Assembly: GCA_938003685.1 (NCBI GenBank)
Contig: CALKXT010000138.1
Location: 1 to 40,828 of the forward strand
Reading direction: 5' to 3'
DNA length: 40,828 nucleotides
Source of the DNA: an uncultured Sulfitobacter sp.
Lineage (GTDB): Bacteria > Pseudomonadota > Alphaproteobacteria > Rhodobacterales > Rhodobacteraceae
Part shown: in pieces, positions 8,931-17,126 of the stretch
How positions within the stretch are numbered: position 1 is the stretch's first letter
How the letters are laid out: every line of letters begins with the position of its first letter
Program-made: the position numbers and the translations under genes
The notes under the pieces: model-generated
What the model was told of the DNA's origin: nothing
Database searches by the model: none
What the model saw: the letters and a program-made list of their open reading frames with translations, nothing else

Positions 8931-10423
8931 GTGATATAACAGTTGGGCTGTTGTCCTTTCCGGCCCTGATGGTTCTAATTTTCCTGCGGGTTCCAATTGG
9001 CCTTGCGATGTTTCTCGCGGGACTTGTCGGTTTGGTTGTCATTACCGGCGATACAAGCTTGCCGCTGGCGCGCCTCAAGGCTGAAACCTATTCAACATTT
9101 TCTAATTACTCGCTGTCGATTGTGCCAATGTTCCTACTGATGGGCCATTTCGCGACACTCGGCGGGATGAGTCAGGCACTCTTTAATGCCGCATCCAGTT
9201 TCATTGGTCACCGCAAAGGCGGCGTTGCGATGGCTTCTGTTGGTGCCTGCGCGGGCTTTGGTGCGATCTGTGGTTCATCCCTTGCAACGGCTGCCACGAT
9301 GAGCCGCGTCGCATTGCCCGAACTGCGCCGCTATGGATACACAGGCGGTTTTTCCACGGCGACCCTTGCTGCGGGCGGCACCCTTGGCATCTTGATCCCA
9401 CCCTCAGTGGTTTTGGTGATCTACGCGATCCTCACGGAACAGAATATCGCCAAACTGTTCCTTGCCGCTTTCATCCCCGGTGTTCTCGCCGCCGCCGGCT
9501 ACATGGTCGCAATTTCTATTTACGTGCGCGTGAACCCCGGTTCAGCAGGCACGCGCCCACGCGAGGCCTATTCGAAACGCCTCAAAGCACTCATTGCCGT
9601 TTGGCCAGTGTTGCTTGTCTTCTTGTCTGTGGTTGGTGGTATCTACCTTGGCTGGTTCACCCCCACCGAAGGGGCCGCAGTGGGTGCGGCTGGAACAGGG
9701 ATAATCGCATGGCTTGCCGGGGGGCTGACTTTTAAATCCCTCGCAGAGAGTTTTCATGTGACTGCGCGCGCCACAGCGATGATCTTTTTCATCGTGCTTG
9801 GGGCTGCTTTTTACAATGGGTTCCTTGCCTTGACTCAACTTCCGCAAGAGGCTGCAACATGGGTTGGTGAAAGTGGCTATAGCCCTTGGATCATCTTGAT
9901 TGTGATCCTTGTGTTTTATTTGCTGCTGGGCTGTCTGATGGACAGCTTGTCGATGATCCTACTGACAATTCCTATCTTTTGGCCCGTCATTCAGGAACTC
10001 GACTTTGGCCTTGTCAGCATGGTTGATCTGCAATCTGCGCGCCTATCAGATCTGGTTGCTGCAGGTGCAGAAATGCCAGCGGCTTTGCTGACCGATGCGC
10101 AAACCATGCTTGCCAGTGGTCAGGAACTAACCCGCGAGATCACGCGTGAATTGGGCCTGCGGGGCGTATCTGAGGGTGTCTTGAACCGCATCAACATCGA
10201 ACGCACAGCAATCTGGTTTGGTATTCTTGTCCTGATCGTTGTTGAGGTTGGGTTGATTACGCCACCAGTGGGGATGAACTTGTTTGTTATCAACGCTATG
10301 GATCGTAAAACGCCCATGGTCGAAACCTACAAAGCGGTGATGTATTTTGTGGCATCCGACATAGTACGTGTTGTGATCCTTGTCGCGTTCCCAGTGATCA
10401 CCTTGATACTCATTCCGTGGTAA
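8927..10423 (+). CDS. TRAP transporter large permease (DctM family), enlarged, TTG start
   Basis: DctM carries the transport path and couples solute entry to the Na+ gradient. Family motifs include VPMFLLMGHFA, GFGAICGSSLATAATM, GGTLGILIPPSVVLVIYA, GWFTPTEGAAVGA and the C-terminal VEVGLITPPVGMNLFVI. At 498 residues it is longer than the usual 420-440. The extra part, about residues 361-427, sits between the helix ending PIFWPVIQELDFG and the ERTAIWFGILV segment, and is charged and helix-prone. The start is a TTG at 8927 overlapping the dctQ stop (TTGA), with GGGAG 7 nt upstream; no in-frame ATG fits better. Confidence 0.9.
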   Translation: MSDITVGLLSFPALMVLIFLRVPIGLAMFLAGLVGLVVITGDTSLPLARLKAETYSTFSNYSLSIVPMFLLMGHFATLGGMSQALFNAASSFIGHRKGGVAMASVGACAGFGAICGSSLATAATMSRVALPELRRYGYTGGFSTATLAAGGTLGILIPPSVVLVIYAILTEQNIAKLFLAAFIPGVLAAAGYMVAISIYVRVNPGSAGTRPREAYSKRLKALIAVWPVLLVFLSVVGGIYLGWFTPTEGAAVGAAGTGIIAWLAGGLTFKSLAESFHVTARATAMIFFIVLGAAFYNGFLALTQLPQEAATWVGESGYSPWIILIVILVFYLLLGCLMDSLSMILLTIPIFWPVIQELDFGLVSMVDLQSARLSDLVAAGAEMPAALLTDAQTMLASGQELTREITRELGLRGVSEGVLNRINIERTAIWFGILVLIVVEVGLITPPVGMNLFVINAMDRKTPMVETYKAVMYFVASDIVRVVILVAFPVITLILIPW

Positions 10424-10450
10424 TTATTGAATTCTGTCCCAAAGAGGCAA

Positions 10451-10480
10451 CATTGGCCGGACTTCAGCATTTGGCCAATG
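10451..10480. repeat. Perfect 8-bp inverted repeat between TRAP operon and monooxygenase
   Basis: CATTGGCC at 10451-10458 and GGCCAATG at 10473-10480 are perfect inverted arms separated by 14 nt. The element lies in the 95-nt gap between the dctM stop and the monooxygenase ATG, with no T-run after it. It could be an operator, an mRNA-stabilising hairpin, or a weak attenuator that sets the ratio of transporter to enzyme. The sequence alone does not decide. Confidence 0.4.
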
Positions 10481-10518
10481 CGGTGAGCACGACATAACGA
10501 CAAGATCGGGAACGAGAT

Positions 10519-12141
10519 ATGAGACCTGCCGGGCGCGGTGAAACCTCTTCGCTTTACTTTGACTATCCGCATTTTGATGCACCTGATCCGTCAGAACGCG
10601 GCACCAACGCACCGGTCCTCATTGTCGGGGCTGGACCGATTGGCCTGACAGCGGCGCTTGCTTTGGCAAAAGAGGGCATTGCGTCTGTCGTGTTCGACAA
10701 TAAGGCCACCTTTAACGATGGCAGCCGGGCGATCTGTGTTGCGCGCCCCAGCTATTATATCCTGTCTCAAATCAATGCGATTACCCCGTTTCTAAAAAAG
10801 GCATTACCATGGACAACTGGGCGGACGTTCTTTCGCGACAAGCAAATTCTTGAATTTCAAATGCCGGACAGCGCAGATGAAAAATACCGTCCGATGTATA
10901 ATATTCAGCAGCAATTTATTGAACAATTCCTGTTTGACGCGGCTGATGCCAGTAACCTAATCAATGTACGCTGGCAAAGTGAAGTGACCAATGTTGCGGA
11001 TACCGATGCGGGTGTCAGGGTGACCATCACCGACCCTCATGGTGACTACACCGCTGATGCGGATTGGCTGTTGGCCTGTGATGGTGCGCGCAGCACCGTT
11101 CGCAAGATGAGAGGCCATCGGTTACAAGGCGAAAACTATGGTGGACGTTATGTGATCGCTGACATTCGGATGGACCATGATTATCCAACGATCCGGCGTG
11201 CCTTGTTTGATCCCAAAAACCTACCGGGTATGACCGTTCTCATCCACAAACAGCCTGATAATATCTGGCGCATTGATTATCAAATCATGGATGGTGCAGA
11301 TGAGGGTATGGCCCTGAGTGAAGATGAAATTCGCGCTAAAGTCTCTGCTGTTCTCAAAGACATCGGCTATGACGGCTCATGGAAATTGGAGTGGTGGAGC
11401 ATATATTCTGCCAATACACTCGCCTTGGATGATTACCGCGATGGGCACGTCTTCTTTGTCGGTGACAGTGCCCACATCGTGCCTATCTTTGGTGTGCGCG
11501 GGTTGAACAATGGCCTTGCCGATGCGGCCAACATCGGTTGGAAGCTGGGTTGGGTTCTGAACGAACAAGCGGGTGAAACGCTACTGGACAGTTACACACC
11601 TGAACGGCGCGGGGCGACATTGGATGTGTTTGCAAATGCCTCCAAAAGCGCGCGGTTCATGACGCCAAACACGCATGGTTTCAAAGTGATGCGCGACGCG
11701 GCATTGTCATTGGCCCTTGCCCATCCCTTTGCGGGTGAGCTGGCTAATCCACGCCAAATGACTGCATTCGCCTATAGTGAAAGCCCGGCTATTTTGCCCG
11801 ATGATCCCAGTTTCTGCGCAGAACCCTATATTGGCGCGTTGATGCCAGACGCAGAGGTCAATGACGGTTTCCTATCTGACAGACTGGGTAAGGGTTTCAC
11901 TGTTTTATGCTTTGACGCAGACCTCGCCCAACAGATCAAAGACAAAGGCGTGCCCCCTGATTTACTCCATGTTGTCACAGTCGCTTACCCATCCTCCGTC
12001 GCGGATAAATTCGCAGCCCAGGCGCAGTCCGTCTACCTCATTCGTCCTGACATGCACATCGCAGGGCGTTGGCATAGCGCGTCAGCAGAACAGATTATCG
12101 CCGGATACAACGCCGTCATCTATACAGCAGGAACCACCTGA
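10519..12141 (+). CDS. Class A FAD-dependent aromatic monooxygenase (MhpA/PHBH fold)
   Basis: Enzymes of this fold hydroxylate phenolic rings using NAD(P)H, FAD and O2. The 540-residue protein shows the Rossmann FAD motif VLIVGAGPIGLTAALALA (GAGPIG at 37-42), the DG motif LLACDGARSTVR (188-189), and the second FAD motif FFVGDSAHIVPIFGVRGLNNG (GD at 315-316). The long C-terminal third, with segments such as GKGFTVLCFD, matches the thioredoxin-like tail of MhpA-type hydroxylases. Ahead of the FAD motif is a 30-residue leader. It overlaps the small downstream gene by one base. Its substrate is likely an imported aromatic acid, supplied by the TRAP system upstream, but this is inference from position. 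Confidence 0.88.
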   Translation: MRPAGRGETSSLYFDYPHFDAPDPSERGTNAPVLIVGAGPIGLTAALALAKEGIASVVFDNKATFNDGSRAICVARPSYYILSQINAITPFLKKALPWTTGRTFFRDKQILEFQMPDSADEKYRPMYNIQQQFIEQFLFDAADASNLINVRWQSEVTNVADTDAGVRVTITDPHGDYTADADWLLACDGARSTVRKMRGHRLQGENYGGRYVIADIRMDHDYPTIRRALFDPKNLPGMTVLIHKQPDNIWRIDYQIMDGADEGMALSEDEIRAKVSAVLKDIGYDGSWKLEWWSIYSANTLALDDYRDGHVFFVGDSAHIVPIFGVRGLNNGLADAANIGWKLGWVLNEQAGETLLDSYTPERRGATLDVFANASKSARFMTPNTHGFKVMRDAALSLALAHPFAGELANPRQMTAFAYSESPAILPDDPSFCAEPYIGALMPDAEVNDGFLSDRLGKGFTVLCFDADLAQQIKDKGVPPDLLHVVTVAYPSSVADKFAAQAQSVYLIRPDMHIAGRWHSASAEQIIAGYNAVIYTAGTT

Positions 12142-12323
12142 TGGAGCACCAAGACCTAGAAGATATCTATACCACGCTCGCGCTCAAAATCGATGACGTT
12201 GGGAAAGAGCACAGCGAGGTTTTTCTCGCAAAACTCATCTTATTATTGGCACATAAAAACGGCGACGCAGATGAGGTGAAGCGCTGTATCGATGCAGCTG
12301 CAAAAGATATCGTAGCAAAATAG
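12141..12323 (+). CDS. Small DUF2783-like protein, monooxygenase partner
   Basis: This 60-residue, mostly helical protein contains DLEDIYTTLALKIDDVG and EVFLAKLILLLAHKNGDA. It resembles DUF2783, small proteins often encoded directly after class A flavin monooxygenases. Its ATG overlaps the monooxygenase stop by one base (TGATG), so the two are probably co-translated. There is no membrane segment and no cysteine cluster. A role as an accessory or stabilising subunit is inferred from gene pairing; no activity is known to me. Confidence 0.75.
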   Translation: MEHQDLEDIYTTLALKIDDVGKEHSEVFLAKLILLLAHKNGDADEVKRCIDAAAKDIVAK

Positions 12324-12795
12324 CCCGCCAACAAAATACAGCTATTACTGTGAACTAAAACTTCTGAATTAGGCGTTCGAAATCGCCAACCGCATCCCTT
12401 AGAAAAACGATGTCATATCTGGCGGTAGAACGCGATGTGGCAGTTCCAGCCTGCCGTTTGGTTAGGGTGTCCCAGTGTTGTACCTTGCGTCCTCGTAAGT
12501 GTTGCGGCAATCAATGAAATGCAAAGTGTCTAACTTGAAATGATGGGGGATTACCTTCACACTCTTCACAACATGGGTTCTGAAAGATCCAAAAAGTGAT
12601 GGTGTCGAACTGTATACTATTCTTCTTTGCCTTAGTGTTTTGAACACCCAACGTCATACGGCAAGCAAGAAAGAACTTGATCCTTTACTACGACCTTACC
12701 ACCCTCGATGAGGCTAATGTCCTCAAAAAACACGCAGGAGCTTGACCTTATCTTTTTAGTATTCGCCGCCGCGCAGCCCGAAGGGACTTAGAACT
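12324..12795. other. 472-nt gap without a convincing gene; possible decayed coding DNA
   Basis: No ORF here has both a plausible start and protein-like composition. On the minus strand, around 12350-12480, the phrase ending YDIVFLRDAVGDFERLIQKF before a stop faintly recalls the C-terminal ligand-binding part of AsnC/Lrp-type regulators, but the frame is short and has no intact upstream part. I treat it as possible gene debris. The last ~100 nt should hold the promoter of the Rieske operon, with an AAGGGA binding site at 12781-12786. Confidence 0.3.
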
Positions 12796-14046
12796 TTGAC
12801 AGGATTTTTGGTCGTTTGCATGGTTACTGTTGGGTATTCGATGGTGGCAAAACGCTTGTCATCGTCCATGCTGACGGCGCCGATGGTGTTTATATGTGTT
12901 GGTGTGGTTCTATCCATATCGGGATTGTTGTCGGAACATGATACGCACGTGCTACTACATCCAGTGGCTGAGATTGCCCTCGTCATTTTGTTGTTTCTGG
13001 ATGCTGCACAGATTGATCTGGTGGCGCTGCGCAAACGGCATGTCTGGCCGACGCGCATGTTATTGATCGGGTTGCCTGCTGCGGTTGCATTAGGGTCTTT
13101 AGCGGGGGCAATTCTGTTTCCAGCTTGGCCCTTTGCAGCTGTTGCGCTAATCGCAGCGATCCTTGCGCCCACAGATGCAGCACTTGGTCAGGCGGTGGTA
13201 ACAAACCCAAATGTTCCGATGCGCCCGCGGCGTGCATTGACTGTGGAAAGTGGATTGAACGATGGTTTGGCACTGCCGGTCATTTTGTTTTTTGCCAGTC
13301 TAACAGCAGCCGAAGCAACAGCGCAGGGTGAGGAGTGGCTGATTTTTGGTGCCAAACAAATATTGTTAGGTCCTCTGGTCGGTATATTGGTTGGTGCAGT
13401 TGGGGGTTTGGTCCTTTTGCGTGCCAAAGCGCTACGCACAACATCTGACACGTATGAAGGAATTGGCGCGCTTGCCTTGGCCGGTGCGGCCTATCTGGGT
13501 GCGGTCCAAATTGGCGGCAATGGGTTTATTTCTGCGTTTGCAGCGGGGTTGGCGTTTGGCGGTATCATCAAAGGCGCGTGCAAATTTGTTTACGAGTTCA
13601 CCGAAAGCGAAGGTCAGCTGTTAGCATGGGCGGCATTCTTGTTGCTTGGGGGTGCATTGGTGCCTGACGCAGTGGCGCATCTGACGTGGCAAATGCTGGC
13701 ATTGATACTGCTCAGCCTGTTTGTTGTGCGTCCATTGGCGATCTGGGTTTCTTTAATCGGCACAGATGCAGCACCAATCACGCGTTTGTTTTTTGGCTGG
13801 TTTGGACCACGCGGATTGGCGACAGCCCTGTTCGCTTTGTTGGTCGTTGAACAAATTTCACATGAATACGGCGAGCAGATATTACACATCGCCGTGAACG
13901 CGGTCTGGATAAGTGCGTTGTTGCATGGACTAACTGCCGCACCCGCTGCCAAATGGTATGGTGCAAAAATGGCGGACATGGGGGATGTGGCCGAAACTCA
14001 AGACATCAAAGGCAGTGCGCTGCCGATCATCACAAAAAGCGATTGA
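12796..14046 (+). CDS. Na+/H+ antiporter-like membrane protein (CPA1 family), TTG start
   Basis: The 416-residue protein is almost entirely hydrophobic, with about twelve membrane segments and the fold signature of CPA1 monovalent cation:proton antiporters. VALIAAILAPTDAALGQAVV contains the PTD motif near the transport site, and VESGLNDGLALPVILFF carries the ESGLND motif of this family. A later segment, FFGWFGPRGLATALFALL, holds the conserved arginine region. The start appears to be TTG at 12796, with AAGGGA 9 nt upstream. It lies 28 nt before the Rieske/FMN gene and on the same strand, so it is probably the first gene of that operon and may couple its redox work to ion flow. The coupling is inference. 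Confidence 0.85.
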   Translation: MTGFLVVCMVTVGYSMVAKRLSSSMLTAPMVFICVGVVLSISGLLSEHDTHVLLHPVAEIALVILLFLDAAQIDLVALRKRHVWPTRMLLIGLPAAVALGSLAGAILFPAWPFAAVALIAAILAPTDAALGQAVVTNPNVPMRPRRALTVESGLNDGLALPVILFFASLTAAEATAQGEEWLIFGAKQILLGPLVGILVGAVGGLVLLRAKALRTTSDTYEGIGALALAGAAYLGAVQIGGNGFISAFAAGLAFGGIIKGACKFVYEFTESEGQLLAWAAFLLLGGALVPDAVAHLTWQMLALILLSLFVVRPLAIWVSLIGTDAAPITRLFFGWFGPRGLATALFALLVVEQISHEYGEQILHIAVNAVWISALLHGLTAAPAAKWYGAKMADMGDVAETQDIKGSALPIITKSD

Positions 14047-14074
14047 TGCAAAACCATTGATAACAGGGACAGCT

Positions 14075-15685
14075 ATGACAAAGACAGCCATCTACAAACT
14101 AAGCGCGCTAGCAGACAGAAAACCAGAATACGCTCTCGTCGGTGAGGTTGATCTTGTCGTGGTCCGTTTTGATGATGAAATTTCCGTGTTTTACGGGCGT
14201 TGTCTGCACCGCGGCGCGTTGATGTCTGACGGTCATGTGCGTGGTAAGGATTTGATCTGTGGTGTACACAACTGGGATTACCGGTTGGACACAGGTGTGT
14301 CGGCTTATGCCAATCAGGAAAAGCTGCCCAAGTTTAAATCATGGGTTGAAGGGGATGACATTTGCGTAGATGCCGACGAAATCAACGCATGGGGTCAAGA
14401 GAATCCGCAGCCCTATAACCGCGATGCGTATCTAGGGCTGTATGCGGACACGAGCCATGGCACTGACGAAGAACCTTACACGGGGCTGATTCAGCAATAT
14501 GCGCGCAGCGGGTTAACCAAGACGGGACATCACGGCGCGATGACGTCAATGGGTGTACCTCGCAATGAATTGCCCAATTGGGACGATATTCAAATCTTGA
14601 CGGCACAATTGGCAAAGCCGCCCCTGTTAGACCAAGACCCTGTTGGGACTGAAGTGATCATCGGACCTAACGCCAAAAAGCCACTGCGCCTCGAAATTCC
14701 ATTGTTTGTCTCTGACATGTCGTTTGGGGCCTTATCAGAAACCGCCAAAGTGGCACTGGCTGTCGGGGCGGAAATGGCAGGTACAGGCATTTGTTCTGGT
14801 GAAGGCGGCATGCTACCTGAAGAACAGGCTGCCAATAGCCGCTATTTTTATGAACTGGCATCGGCGCGGTTCGGATTTAGCTGGGATAAGCTGGATCATG
14901 TGCAGGCTTTTCATTTCAAAGGCGGGCAGGGGGCCAAGACTGGGACAGGTGGTCACCTTCCGGGCAACAAAGTGCAGGGCAAAATTGCAGAGGTCCGTGG
15001 ACTTGAACCGGGAAGCGCAGCGGTTTCGCCACCACGCTTTCCCGAATGGACCGACGTTGGCCAGATCAAGGAATTTGCCGATCAGGTACGCACGCGCACG
15101 GGTGGTATTCCGATTGGCTATAAACTTAGCGCACAGCACATCGAAAAAGATATCGATGCCGCATTAGAGGTTGGTGTGGACTACATCATTCTTGACGGGC
15201 GTGGTGGTGGTACAGGTGCGGCCCCAATCATTTTCCGTGATAACATTTCTGTTCCGACGATCCCGGCACTTGCCCGCGCCCGCGCGCATCTGGACAAATT
15301 GGGGCGCGGTGATGTTTCACTGGTGATTACTGGTGGCCTGCGAAAACCCGCCGACTTTATCAAAGCGCTGGCGATGGGGGCGGACGCGATTGCGGTGTCC
15401 AATTCGGCCATGCAAGCGATCGGGTGTCTCGCGATGCGCGCCTGTAATACCAACAATTGTCCTGTCGGTATCGCAACACAAAAGCCAAATCTGGTCAGCC
15501 GATTGTTGGTCGATCGATCCGCACAGCAACTTGCAAATTTCTTTAGCGCGTCTACTGAATTGATGCAGGTGATGGCGCGGGCGTGTGGACACGATCATGT
15601 GTCAAAGTTCAACCAAGACGACCTTACCACATGGAAACGTGACATGGCTGACCTGACGGGTGTTGCCTTTGGGGGCATCTCGTGA
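14075..15685 (+). CDS. Rieske [2Fe-2S] domain fused to glutamate-synthase-type FMN/Fe-S barrel
   Basis: Residues 1-100 form a Rieske domain with C43-x-H45 and C62-x2-H65 as ligands (motif C-x-H-x16-C-x2-H). From about residue 160 the protein is a TIM barrel of the glutamate synthase central/FMN family, with VSDMSFGALSETAKVAL, FKGGQGAKTGTGGHLPG and LDGRGGGTGAAP. It also has the 3Fe-4S cysteine triplet C451-x5-C457-x4-C462 (CNTNNCPVGIATQ). The glutaminase domain of true GltB is absent. So it has FMN and two Fe-S centres in one 536-residue cytoplasmic chain, but no visible ammonia source. I chose the ATG at 14075, with AGGGAC upstream, over an extension into the antiporter gene. It overlaps the next gene by 4 nt. 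Reaction unknown. Confidence 0.85.
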   Translation: MTKTAIYKLSALADRKPEYALVGEVDLVVVRFDDEISVFYGRCLHRGALMSDGHVRGKDLICGVHNWDYRLDTGVSAYANQEKLPKFKSWVEGDDICVDADEINAWGQENPQPYNRDAYLGLYADTSHGTDEEPYTGLIQQYARSGLTKTGHHGAMTSMGVPRNELPNWDDIQILTAQLAKPPLLDQDPVGTEVIIGPNAKKPLRLEIPLFVSDMSFGALSETAKVALAVGAEMAGTGICSGEGGMLPEEQAANSRYFYELASARFGFSWDKLDHVQAFHFKGGQGAKTGTGGHLPGNKVQGKIAEVRGLEPGSAAVSPPRFPEWTDVGQIKEFADQVRTRTGGIPIGYKLSAQHIEKDIDAALEVGVDYIILDGRGGGTGAAPIIFRDNISVPTIPALARARAHLDKLGRGDVSLVITGGLRKPADFIKALAMGADAIAVSNSAMQAIGCLAMRACNTNNCPVGIATQKPNLVSRLLVDRSAQQLANFFSASTELMQVMARACGHDHVSKFNQDDLTTWKRDMADLTGVAFGGIS

Positions 15686-16059
15686 GCCAAGCTGAAATAA
15701 TTTTGATGGCGTTGCGCATTTGGGGCAGCATTGGTGCTGTGGTGGCGGCCATATTTTTGACCATTGGCATCGATCGAATAGATGAAGATGCCAGAGGCAC
15801 CTATGTTTTTCGTCCTTTGTTGATCCCTGGCGTGCTGGTGATCTGGCCGTTTGTATTGTGGCGCTGGTATATCTACGAAACGCAGGGCGAGGTTTTGCAC
15901 CGCCGATATGCGCCACCGCGCAAGGCTCATTTTGCAGTGGGCATGATACTGCCCGCAGGGATAGCACTGATCATTCTTACAGGGCTGAACATCCGCCAGA
16001 CATGGCCATCCGACGTTGAACCCATCCGTCTTTCTGCGCCCTTGGAGGTCAGCCAATGA
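15682..16059 (+). CDS. Small membrane protein of the Rieske operon
   Basis: This 125-residue protein has three likely membrane helices: residues 8-28, a second around FRPLLIPGVLVIWPFVLWRWY, and a third around FAVGMILPAGIALIILTG. A basic stretch (HRRYAPPRKAHF) lies between the last two. It begins with GTG at 15682, overlapping the previous stop by 4 nt (GTGA), and overlaps the next ATG by 4 nt. I do not recognise the family. Its place directly before the cytochrome-b-like gene suggests a membrane subunit or assembly partner. Confidence 0.75.
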   Translation: MSQAEIILMALRIWGSIGAVVAAIFLTIGIDRIDEDARGTYVFRPLLIPGVLVIWPFVLWRWYIYETQGEVLHRRYAPPRKAHFAVGMILPAGIALIILTGLNIRQTWPSDVEPIRLSAPLEVSQ

Positions 16060-17126
16060 GCGTTAAATACGTCCCCGTTCAATGGAACAAAAACAAATGG
16101 ATTTATGATTGGGTGATGCTGCTGGGTGTTGCAGTTTTTCTGTACGTTTTCCTGTACGCTTCCCCCGGCATCTTGAGCCATGAACGTCCGATCAATCCAC
16201 AGGTCCACAATGCGCGTGCCTTTGGCGCCTGCGCATTTGTGATGCTGACTGTGATTTTGTGCATCGGTCCGTTGGCGCGGCTAGATAAGCGGTTTTTGCC
16301 ACTTCTGTACAACCGCCGCCATTTTGGTGTGATGACCACCTTTGTCGCGATCACACATGCATCTTATATCATTGATTGGTATTTTGCGTTTGCAAGCTCG
16401 GATAAATACGAAGCCTTGCTGTTTGCCAACACAAGTTATGGGCAATTATCGGGCTTCCCTTTCGAAGTCTTTGGCATTTTCGCGTTGAGCGTATTGATCA
16501 TTCTGGCCGTGACCAGTCATGATTTCTGGATGAAGTTCCTGACTGCACCGGTTTGGAAGCGCATCCATTATCTGATTTACCCGGCCTATTTGTCAGTTGT
16601 AGCACATGTCAGTTTGGGCATTTTGCAAGACCAACAAGCTCATGCCTTTACTGTGATATTTATCAGCGGTGCAACGGCAGTTGGTGTGCTGCATCTACTC
16701 GCGGCTATACATGAACGGCGTCAAGATAAAGCCATCACAGCGCAACCCGCTACATGGATCGATGTTTGTGATGTCAGTGATATGACCGAAGGGTTTGCCC
16801 GCATCAAACTCCTACCTGATGGCAAAAGGGTCGCGGTGTTTCTGATGGACGGACAATTGAGCGCCATTTCAAATGCGTGTGCGCACCAAAACGGCCCGTT
16901 GGGCGAAGGACGCATTATCGCCTGTCTGGTGACTTGTCCGTGGCATGGCTTTCAATACAATGTACGCAATGGGCAATCCCCAGCGCCGTTCACTGAAAAA
17001 GTTCCAACCTACAATTTGCGCATGCAAGGGACATCCGTGCAGGTGGACCCAAATGCCAATCCACCTGGCACGCCAGTTGATCCTGTCCCGTCACCTTTGC
17101 ACCCGCAAACGGAGGGGGCGACATGA
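16056..17126 (+). CDS. Ferric-reductase-like cytochrome b membrane domain with C-terminal Rieske domain
   Basis: Residues 15-220 form about six membrane helices resembling the ferric reductase/MsrQ (YedZ) family. Candidate haem-b ligands are H101, H171 and H184; the 13-residue spacing of the last two matches what I recall of MsrQ. From residue 230 follows a soluble Rieske domain with C275-x-H277 and C294-x2-H297 (motifs CAHQNGPLGEG and CPWHGFQYN). The tail is proline-rich. The fusion would put a cytochrome b and a [2Fe-2S] cluster in one membrane protein and could pass electrons between a soluble partner and the quinone pool. ATG overlaps the preceding stop by 4 nt, and the next ATG overlaps its stop by 4 nt. 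Partner and direction are inferred. Confidence 0.83.
   Translation: MSVKYVPVQWNKNKWIYDWVMLLGVAVFLYVFLYASPGILSHERPINPQVHNARAFGACAFVMLTVILCIGPLARLDKRFLPLLYNRRHFGVMTTFVAITHASYIIDWYFAFASSDKYEALLFANTSYGQLSGFPFEVFGIFALSVLIILAVTSHDFWMKFLTAPVWKRIHYLIYPAYLSVVAHVSLGILQDQQAHAFTVIFISGATAVGVLHLLAAIHERRQDKAITAQPATWIDVCDVSDMTEGFARIKLLPDGKRVAVFLMDGQLSAISNACAHQNGPLGEGRIIACLVTCPWHGFQYNVRNGQSPAPFTEKVPTYNLRMQGTSVQVDPNANPPGTPVDPVPSPLHPQTEGAT

Noticed and set aside
12462-12647. 61-residue reverse frame in the gap before the antiporter
   Set aside because: No ribosome site, no family resemblance, and composition is not convincing.
13958-14074. Extension of the Rieske/FMN gene into the antiporter gene
   Set aside because: It would overlap the antiporter in another frame and has no homology; the ATG at 14075 follows AGGGAC.
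14075-15685. Calling this gene gltB
   Set aside because: The glutaminase domain is missing and a Rieske domain is in its place, so the glutamate synthase name would mislead.
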